NCBI GenBank assembly: GCA_017547265.1 | Contig: JAFYQC010000091.1 | Coordinates: 1 to 8,274 of the forward strand | Direction of reading: 5' to 3' | Length of the DNA: 8,274 nt | Origin: Kiritimatiellia bacterium | GTDB taxonomy: Bacteria; Verrucomicrobiota; Kiritimatiellia; RFP12; UBA1067 | Notes under the pieces: generated by a model | What the model was told of the DNA's origin: nothing | The model's input: only the letters and a program-made list of their open reading frames with translations | The model's database searches: none | Made by a program: the position numbers and the translations under genes | Shown: in pieces, positions 1-5,108 of the stretch | Position numbering within the stretch: the first letter of the stretch is position 1 | Layout of the letters: each line of letters starts with the position of its first letter

Positions 1-591
1 AGCGGCACGAATGTTCCCGAGGAGAGCCCGTGGCTGATCGACGACGACACGTTTGCGAAGATCATCGTCCTCGCGCGACTTTCCGTTCCATACACCGGGA
101 TCATAATCACTGCGCGCGAGAGCCCTGCGAGCCGCAACCGCGTCCTCGGCTACGGCATGACGCAGCTCGACTGCTCTAGCAACATCGCTATCAAGGGCTA
201 CAGCGATTTCGAAAACGAGGCGCACCAGGAGAAGGACCGCCAGCAGTTCATGCTTGGCGACACTCGCTCGCTCGACGAGATGGTGCGCTACCTCGCCTCG
301 CGCGGCACAATCACGAGCTTCTGCACTGCCGGCTACCGTTGCGGCAGGACGGGCGGTTGCATCATGGACGCCCTCAAGACCGGTCGCGAGGGTAAGTTCT
401 GCAAGATCAACGCAGTGCTCACTTTCCGCGAGTGGCTTGACGACTTCGCTTCGGACGAGACGCGCAAGATTGGCGACGCGCTCATCGAGAAGGAGCTCGC
501 GGGCATCAAGGAGTGGGTGCCGAAGTTCTACCCGTCCGTGATGAAGCAGTACGAGGCGACTTGCCGGGGCGAGCGCGATTTGTTCTTCTGA
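1..591 (+). CDS. hydG: HydG-family radical SAM maturase, C-terminal part (5' end outside window)
   Basis: The reading frame is open from base 1 to the TGA at 589-591, giving 196 residues; full-length HydG is about 470, so the radical SAM CX3CX2C region lies upstream of the window. HydG cleaves tyrosine to make the CO and CN ligands of the [FeFe]-hydrogenase H-cluster, using a second FeS cluster in its C-terminal domain. Family marks seen here are VPYTGIIITARES (codons 88-126), the GDTRSLDEMV block (256-285), SFCTAGYRCGRTGG (316-357), the INAVLTFREWL block and the terminal RDLFF. The canonical CTACYR...C motif is altered: first Cys at 322-324, Gly instead of the second Cys at 331-333, third Cys in the expected place at 400-402, plus extra Cys at 340-342 and 358-360. 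The segment usually close to SQISAGS reads TQLDCSS. An internal ATG at 157 is not the true start, because conserved sequence precedes it. The family call is firm; whether it is the hydrogenase maturase itself or a divergent paralogue is open. Confidence 0.88.
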   Translation, partial: SGTNVPEESPWLIDDDTFAKIIVLARLSVPYTGIIITARESPASRNRVLGYGMTQLDCSSNIAIKGYSDFENEAHQEKDRQQFMLGDTRSLDEMVRYLASRGTITSFCTAGYRCGRTGGCIMDALKTGREGKFCKINAVLTFREWLDDFASDETRKIGDALIEKELAGIKEWVPKFYPSVMKQYEATCRGERDLFF

Positions 592-603
592 AAGACGCCT
601 TGC

Positions 604-631
604 TACCATTATTTTTGGTATAATATCACCA
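604..631 (+). repeat. Two alternative short inverted repeats around the -10 element
   Basis: TACCA (604-608) pairs with TGGTA (616-620) across a 7-nt loop. The TGGT (616-619) can also pair with ACCA (628-631), forming a dyad centred on the -10 box. The shared middle arm overlaps the promoter. This could be an operator-like site, but the arms are only 4-5 bp and could arise by chance in so short a gap. There is no T-tract after either hairpin, so it is not a credible terminator for hydG. Confidence 0.25.
616..624 (+). promoter_or_regulatory. Extended -10 promoter element for the V-ATPase D-I-K operon
   Basis: TGGTATAAT is a perfect TGnTATAAT extended -10 in an otherwise GC-rich sequence, inside the 40-nt gap between hydG and ntpD. 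No good -35 box lies 16-18 nt upstream (596-601 reads CGCCTT). A TTGCTA at 600-605 is only 13 nt away, too close. An extended -10 can work without a -35. A start site about 7 nt downstream falls at about 631, right before the ATG at 632, so the mRNA would be leaderless or nearly so. This agrees with the lack of any Shine-Dalgarno sequence before ntpD. The motif is seen directly; promoter activity is inferred. Confidence 0.6.
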
Positions 632-1240
632 ATGGCCAAGGTCAAGCTAACGAAAACGGAACTCAAGGCGCAGACGGACGCGCTTAAGCGCTTCCAGCGC
701 TTCTTGCCGATGCTTCAGCTCAAGAAGCAGCAGCTGCAGAGCGAAATCGCCGGCATTATCGCGAAAGCCGATGCCGTGAGCGCCAGGGAGCGAGCCGTTC
801 GCGAGGGCTTGAACAAGTGGGTCGGCCTCTTTGCGACCGACGAGAATCTGCTTCCTGGGCTCGTCAGCGTGAAGAGCATCAAAAAGGGCGAGTCCAATAT
901 TGCGGGCGTCGCGATACCGACGTTCGAGTCGATAGAGACCGACGTGAAGGAGATCGACGCATGGGCGACACCCGCGTGGGTCGACAATGCGGTCGAGGTC
1001 ACGACGCAGATACTCTCACTCCAGTGCGAACGCCAGGTATACGAGGAGCAGAGGCGGCTCGTCACGGAAGAGCTTCGCCAGACTTCACAGCGCGTAAATC
1101 TTTTCGAGAAGGTCAAGATACCACAGTGCAAGGAAGCGATCCGCGTCATCAAGATCGCGCTTGGCGACGAGCAGACAGCCGCCGTCACGCGCGGCAAGAT
1201 CGCGAAGTCGCGCGCTCCAGAAAGCGAGGTGGCGGCATGA
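632..1240 (+). CDS. ntpD: V-type ATP synthase/ATPase subunit D (central rotor stalk)
   Basis: The protein has 202 residues, the usual subunit D length. Subunit D is the coiled-coil shaft that turns inside the A3B3 head and couples nucleotide hydrolysis or synthesis to the membrane rotor. The N-terminal helix begins MAKVKLTKTELKAQ and runs into a charged coiled coil (about residues 5-65). The C-terminal helix carries the conserved block RVNLFEKVKIPQCKEAIR, followed by the typical IALGDEQTAAVTRGKIAK. The ATG at 632 is chosen because the conserved N-terminus starts there; no ribosome binding site precedes it, and an extended -10 ends 7 nt upstream, suggesting leaderless translation. The stop overlaps the start of the next gene by 4 nt. 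In many bacteria D follows the catalytic genes A and B; here HydG precedes it, so the head subunits must be encoded elsewhere. Confidence 0.95.
   Translation: MAKVKLTKTELKAQTDALKRFQRFLPMLQLKKQQLQSEIAGIIAKADAVSARERAVREGLNKWVGLFATDENLLPGLVSVKSIKKGESNIAGVAIPTFESIETDVKEIDAWATPAWVDNAVEVTTQILSLQCERQVYEEQRRLVTEELRQTSQRVNLFEKVKIPQCKEAIRVIKIALGDEQTAAVTRGKIAKSRAPESEVAA
1226..1230 (+). promoter_or_regulatory. Ribosome binding site for ntpI
   Basis: GAGGT lies inside the end of ntpD, 6 nt before the ATG at 1237. It fixes the ntpI start there, although the frame stays open upstream to an ATG at 817, and it supports translational coupling through the ATGA overlap at 1237-1240. Confidence 0.7.
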
Positions 1241-2877
1241 TAGTGAAGATGCTCCATCTTGATCTCGTGTGCCTTGCCAAGGAGAAGGAGACGACGCTGA
1301 CGCAGCTTCGCGACCTCGGCGCGGTCCATCTCGATCTTTCTTCCGCGCAGGGCGCTACCGTTGCGGCTGCGAAGGGCGCTGCGGCAGACGCCGAGAAGGC
1401 GGTTCGCTTGATCCTCAAGGCGCGCGGCAAGGAGAAGGACATAAACATACACGAGCGTTCCGTGGCGGACATCCTTGCCATCGAAACCGACCGTGAGACG
1501 CTGAAGTCCGCAAAGGACGAGCTCGAGCGGACGATCCGCACATACGAGCCCTACGGCGATTTTGATCCCGAACTTGCAGATCGGCTCTTGAAAGACGTTG
1601 AAGGCCTGCGCGACGTGGTGCCGCTTCCGGAGACGCTTCCGCCCATGCGCCTTTCCAAGATGCATGAGAAGCTTGACCGCATCGAGAACCGCATCACCAT
1701 TGACATCGCGAAAATAGCGGGCAGCGACGAGAACGCAATTTTGAAGAAGTATCCGGCTCTTGCCGACAAGATTGCGTTTGAGTCGGCGAAGGAGCTTGTC
1801 GGCGAACAGGGCGAGTTGGCGTTCGTCTCTGGCTGGATTCCCGCGACTGGGCGCGGCGCATTTGCCGCGGCCGCCTCCGAGATGGGGTGGGGAACGCTTC
1901 TGCGCGAGCCTGCCGAGGGCGAGATTCCTCCGACGCTCGTTGAGCCGCCGAAGATCTTCCGCCCGATGAAGGCGCTTTTCTCTGGGCTCGGCATTGCGCC
2001 CGCGTACACGGAGGCCGATGTCTCGGTCCCGTTCATGTGCTACTTCTCGCTCTTCTTCGCGATGCTCGTTGGCGACGGCGCTTATGGCGCGATATTTCTT
2101 GCAGGCACGCTTGCGATGAGGAAGAAGCTTCCGCGGAGCTGGTTCACTTTGCTTACGGTGTTCTCGTCTGCGACGGTCCTTTGGGGGCTTCTCTCGAACA
2201 CCTGGTTTGGCGCAGGGATTCCGTGGTGCGCCGACTGGCCTACTGTGAAGTGGCTTGCCGATCCGAGCTACCATAACATGATGCTTCTCTGCTTCACGAT
2301 CGGCGTCTCCCACCTTATGCTTGCGCGCATTTGGAATGGCGTTTGCAAGGCGCCTGACTCGACGTGCGTTGCGGAGTTCGGCTGGGCGGGCGTACTGCTT
2401 TTCATGTATCTCGTCACCAACTCGATCGTCGGCATCTTTTCTGGGATTCCCACGTGGGGCTTCTGGGTGCTTGGCGTGTCGATTGTCGCCGTGTTCGGCT
2501 TTTCGGTGAAACCATCTGAGCTCAAGACGCGCGGCGCGGAGCTTGGGATGCTTCCGTTGAATGTGATGAGCGCGCTCGGCGACATTATCTCCTACGTGCG
2601 ACTTTTTGCCGTCGGGCTTGCGTCGGTCAAGGTCGCGGAGAACTTCAATTCGATGGCGACCGGGCTCATCTCCTCCGAGAACGCTTGGTGGATGAACGCG
2701 CTTATGTGCGTCGCGATGGTCGCGATACTCGTAATCGGCCATGCGCTCAATCTCGCGATGGCGGGACTCTCGATCCTCGTCCACGCCGTTCGACTGAACA
2801 CTCTCGAATTCTCCAACCACAAGGGCGTAAGCTGGTCGGGCTACGAATACCGCCCGTTCAAGCGCACGTCGACTTGA
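1237..2877 (+). CDS. ntpI: V-type ATP synthase/ATPase subunit I (membrane a-subunit)
   Basis: The protein has 546 residues. Subunit I provides the two half-channels through which ions reach the K-ring, and its cytosolic arm holds the peripheral stalk. The N-terminal half (residues 1 to about 255) is soluble and helical, starting MIVKMLHLDLVCL with the VHLDL element. The membrane half begins near residue 262 with the VPFMCYFSLFFAMLVGDGAYG segment, a form of the family's FF..M..GD.GYG motif. The essential channel arginine is Arg455 in SYVRLFAVGLAS. The last helices carry GHALNLAMAGLSILVHAVRL, and the tail ends EYRPFK as in relatives. About 7-8 membrane helices are visible. Many bacterial homologues are about 600-660 residues; the shortfall appears to be in the soluble arm. 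The ATG at 1237 was chosen over the open upstream frame because of the ribosome binding site, the 4-nt overlap with ntpD and the conserved N-terminus. Confidence 0.94.
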   Translation: MIVKMLHLDLVCLAKEKETTLTQLRDLGAVHLDLSSAQGATVAAAKGAAADAEKAVRLILKARGKEKDINIHERSVADILAIETDRETLKSAKDELERTIRTYEPYGDFDPELADRLLKDVEGLRDVVPLPETLPPMRLSKMHEKLDRIENRITIDIAKIAGSDENAILKKYPALADKIAFESAKELVGEQGELAFVSGWIPATGRGAFAAAASEMGWGTLLREPAEGEIPPTLVEPPKIFRPMKALFSGLGIAPAYTEADVSVPFMCYFSLFFAMLVGDGAYGAIFLAGTLAMRKKLPRSWFTLLTVFSSATVLWGLLSNTWFGAGIPWCADWPTVKWLADPSYHNMMLLCFTIGVSHLMLARIWNGVCKAPDSTCVAEFGWAGVLLFMYLVTNSIVGIFSGIPTWGFWVLGVSIVAVFGFSVKPSELKTRGAELGMLPLNVMSALGDIISYVRLFAVGLASVKVAENFNSMATGLISSENAWWMNALMCVAMVAILVIGHALNLAMAGLSILVHAVRLNTLEFSNHKGVSWSGYEYRPFKRTST

Positions 2878-2916
2878 CGATTTCACCATCAAACAGCAAA
2901 CTACAACTTTAACAAC

Positions 2917-2925
2917 AAAGAAGGG
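2917..2925 (+). promoter_or_regulatory. Ribosome binding site for ntpK in a 56-nt A-rich leader
   Basis: AAAGAAGGG ends 8 nt before the ATG at 2934. The gap 2878-2933 is A/C-rich and looks unstructured, which would favour strong initiation. This makes sense for a proteolipid needed in about ten copies per complex. I see no separate promoter in it. Confidence 0.65.
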
Positions 2926-2933
2926 ATAAGACA

Positions 2934-3434
2934 ATGAGTGATGCAGCAATGATTGTGGCGGGCGCGATTGCCTGCTTGGGTCTCGCCGGAGCGGGCAGCG
3001 CTTTCGGAACTGGCTTCGCGGCTTCTGCGGCCGTTGGCGCATGGAAGAAGTGCTACGCCGCGAACAAACCCGCGCCGTTCCTTCTCCTCTCGTTCGTAGG
3101 TGCGCCGATTACGCAGACGCTCTACGGAATGATTCTCATGTTCATCATGCTTGGAAAGGTCGAGTTTATAAAGGATGCAGAGGGCGTGATAACGGGCGTG
3201 AAGCCGCTTGTTTGCGCTGGTGCGGGCATGCCTGTCCTCGTTGCCGGTATCTTCGCTGGTCTCGCGATCGGGCTTTCCGCGCTCTTTCAGGGCCGTGCCG
3301 GCGCTGCGGCGTGCGATGCCCAGGCCGAGACGAACCAGGGCTTCACGAACTACCTCGCCGCGCTCGGCATCGTCGAGACGGTCGCGATTTTCGCGATGGT
3401 GTTCGCGCTCATCGCCCTCGGTTCGATCGCGTAA
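2934..3434 (+). CDS. ntpK: V-type ATP synthase/ATPase subunit K (duplicated proteolipid, rotor ring)
   Basis: The protein has 166 residues and four hydrophobic helices in two tandem hairpins, the double-length proteolipid type. The ring of K subunits carries ions across the membrane. The first hairpin has GAGSAFGTGFAASAAVGA, then GAPITQTLYGMI with Gln61 in place of a carboxylate. The second has GIFAGLAIGLSALFQGRAGAAA, then GIVETVAIFAMVFAL with the essential Glu148, so there is one carboxylate per four helices. Thr60, Gln61, Gln119 and Glu148 line up with the Na+ ligands Thr64, Gln65, Gln110 and Glu139 of the Enterococcus hirae NtpK ring, so Na+ rather than H+ coupling is likely. The loop between hairpins (about 75-92) is longer and more charged than in E. 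hirae, as I recall that sequence. The stop TAA abuts the ATG of the next gene. Confidence 0.94.
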   Translation: MSDAAMIVAGAIACLGLAGAGSAFGTGFAASAAVGAWKKCYAANKPAPFLLLSFVGAPITQTLYGMILMFIMLGKVEFIKDAEGVITGVKPLVCAGAGMPVLVAGIFAGLAIGLSALFQGRAGAAACDAQAETNQGFTNYLAALGIVETVAIFAMVFALIALGSIA

Positions 3435-5108
3435 ATGACCCTGAAGAAACCAAAGGTCATTTGGTTTGCGGCGTTCACGGCGGTCTTTGCCGTGTGCGCC
3501 GCTGTCGTCTTTTGGGGGTCGTGGGGCCCAAACATGGGATTTGTCGCGCCGGACAACGATATTTTCTTCCCACATTCATATAGTGATACGTTCCTAAGCT
3601 GGTGGAACATGTTTGCTACTACGGGCAAGGCGCATCCATTTGATGTGCTTTGGTCCGGATTAATCGGCTCTCCGTTGACTTGTTGCCAGTTGCGATATGT
3701 AGTTTCGTCCTATTGCGGTGCGCTGGCAATGGCTTGGTTTTTGCGTGGGCGAGGGCTGTCGCCCATTTCCTCATATGGCGCAGGCATCCTGTTCGCGTTT
3801 TCTGGATATGGATTGACGCTGTATTCTGCGGGGCATGGAAACTGGTTTGTGTGGATGAGTTATGGAGTCTTCGCATTCGGTCTTCTTGATCGCGCTGTTA
3901 AAGGTCTTGGATTTCGCTATTGGGCTTTGCTTGGACTTGTCGAAGCATGGGCTAGCTTCTATGTTCCTGATGTCTGGCTTTTGTTTGCGGTCTTTCTAGC
4001 TGCATATGCAGTGTTTCGCTTTGTGCAGATCCGCGCCTTTCCAGTGAAAGGCATTCTCGTAGCTGCGGTTGTGTTTCTTGCTGTTTCTGCTCCTAGTGTA
4101 TATTATGCATTTGCAAAGGACCTTTCGGGTCGAGACGAACAGATAGAAAAGTCAAAAAGCACTTCTTTGGCTGGCGGCAGTAAAGAAGATGCCGATGCGC
4201 GGTGGATATTCGCAACAAATTGGTCTCTTCCACCTGCAGAGACGTTGGAGTTTTTCGTCCCGCGCATCAATGGTGACACAAGCTGCCCCCTGACGCTTTC
4301 CATAGGACGGCAGCTGGGCACCGGAGTCAAGCCATATACTGGTGCTCTGGGACGTCCATATGGTGCGACAGTTGGCAATTACCGCCAGCATTCGCTCTAT
4401 GTTGGGCTGGTCACTTGCCTGCTGGCGCTTCTTGCCATCGTCATGGCGCTTGTTTCTTGGAGTTCTGCCAAGCGACAGGTGGCGGGCGGCAAGGATTCGT
4501 CGCTGCCAGTCAACGATCGCGCGACGATTGTCTTTTTTGTTGTTGCGGCAGTTGTCTTCTGGCTTTTCTCCTTGGGGCGTTATTGCGAACCAGTCTATCG
4601 ACTTGTCTATGCAATGCCGTTCGGTGACTACTTGCGAGCACCCGTCAAATGGCATCATCTCACAGAATTTTGCATTGCCGTTCTTGCCGGTTTTGGAATA
4701 GAACGTGCCCTTTGTCTTGTGCATAGGATGAAGTTCTCGTGGATTGTCGTTGCGGCCATAGTTGTGCTTGGTGCGTTAAACCTTGCCTACGTTGCCCATT
4801 TCTACTGTGCGCCGATTGACTATTCAAGGGCGGTTCTCAAAAGGTGTTCTTCTCGTCTGGCGGTCCTGTCTCGGCAACAGTTGGTGCAGCCTCAGTTGGC
4901 GGAGCTGGTTAGAGGGGGATATATTGTTTCCGTGGCAAATTGGATCGGAGGAAACGACGCTTTGCTTGTGCAGGTTTTGGAACCCACCAGGCCGCTAAAG
5001 CCAGAACCTATCCAGACCATTCCATTTTGTCTAGGACTGGTTTCGGTGTTCGCAGCCATTGTCACTCTAGGTGTATCAATAAAGTCAAGTTGGAGAGGTG
5101 TAGAATGA
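3435..5108 (+). CDS. YfhO-like polytopic membrane protein, probable GT-C-type glycosyltransferase
   Basis: The protein has 557 residues and about 10-11 predicted membrane helices (roughly 8-29, 87-103, 113-131, 136-151, 162-190, 205-224, 321-341, 363-380, 410-428, 434-455, 529-548). YfhO-like features are a first outer loop with acidic residues (PDNDIFF, about 39-45), a large loop with WSLPPAETLEFFVPRINGD (263-281), the YVGLVTCLLALLAIV helix, and LGRYCEPVYRLVYAMPFGDYL followed by RAPVKW and a final LAGFGIE. Such proteins are thought to move a sugar from a polyprenyl-phosphate carrier onto an acceptor outside the cytoplasmic membrane; donor and acceptor are unknown here. The ATG at 3435 immediately follows the ntpK stop and lacks a Shine-Dalgarno sequence, so re-initiation is likely; the first helix at residues 8-29 supports this start. 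From about 3540 on the sequence is less GC-rich, with more mixed codon use than ntpD-I-K. The stop overlaps the next start by 4 nt. Confidence 0.72.
   Translation: MTLKKPKVIWFAAFTAVFAVCAAVVFWGSWGPNMGFVAPDNDIFFPHSYSDTFLSWWNMFATTGKAHPFDVLWSGLIGSPLTCCQLRYVVSSYCGALAMAWFLRGRGLSPISSYGAGILFAFSGYGLTLYSAGHGNWFVWMSYGVFAFGLLDRAVKGLGFRYWALLGLVEAWASFYVPDVWLLFAVFLAAYAVFRFVQIRAFPVKGILVAAVVFLAVSAPSVYYAFAKDLSGRDEQIEKSKSTSLAGGSKEDADARWIFATNWSLPPAETLEFFVPRINGDTSCPLTLSIGRQLGTGVKPYTGALGRPYGATVGNYRQHSLYVGLVTCLLALLAIVMALVSWSSAKRQVAGGKDSSLPVNDRATIVFFVVAAVVFWLFSLGRYCEPVYRLVYAMPFGDYLRAPVKWHHLTEFCIAVLAGFGIERALCLVHRMKFSWIVVAAIVVLGALNLAYVAHFYCAPIDYSRAVLKRCSSRLAVLSRQQLVQPQLAELVRGGYIVSVANWIGGNDALLVQVLEPTRPLKPEPIQTIPFCLGLVSVFAAIVTLGVSIKSSWRGVE
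5092..5098 (+). promoter_or_regulatory. Ribosome binding site for the LamG-domain gene
   Basis: GGAGAGG lies within the last codons of the membrane-protein gene, 6 nt before the ATG at 5105. It decides this start over the longer open frame beginning at 4940, which would place residues without signal-peptide character ahead of the secretion signal. Confidence 0.75.

Noticed and set aside
157..591. A separate 144-residue gene starting at ATG 157
   Set aside because: Conserved HydG sequence in the same frame continues upstream to base 1, so this ATG is internal.
600..605. TTGCTA as the -35 box for the TATAAT at 619
   Set aside because: The spacer is 13 nt, well short of the 16-18 nt needed. 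The extended -10 explains the promoter without it.
604..620. Hairpin after hydG as an intrinsic terminator
   Set aside because: The stem is 5 bp and AT-rich, with no T-run after it; the Ts lie in the loop. It overlaps the promoter instead.
817..1236. Upstream extension of the ntpI frame to an ATG at 817
   Set aside because: The 140 extra residues overlap ntpD, look like a frame-shifted Arg-rich shadow and carry no family sequence. The RBS at 1226-1230 and the ATGA overlap place the start at 1237.
715..3042. A 775-codon open frame on the - strand opposite ntpD, ntpI and ntpK
   Set aside because: It is extremely rich in Arg, His and Glu, has no recognisable domain, and lies wholly opposite three well-conserved genes. 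Such frames are a by-product of GC-rich codon bias on the coding strand.
3041..3583. Frames on both strands spanning the ntpK/membrane-protein junction
   Set aside because: Both are Arg/His-rich shadows without motifs and overlap two real genes.
4940..5104. Extension of the LamG-domain frame upstream to 4940
   Set aside because: It overlaps the end of the membrane-protein gene, has basic low-complexity sequence, and would bury the signal peptide. The RBS at 5092-5098 supports 5105.
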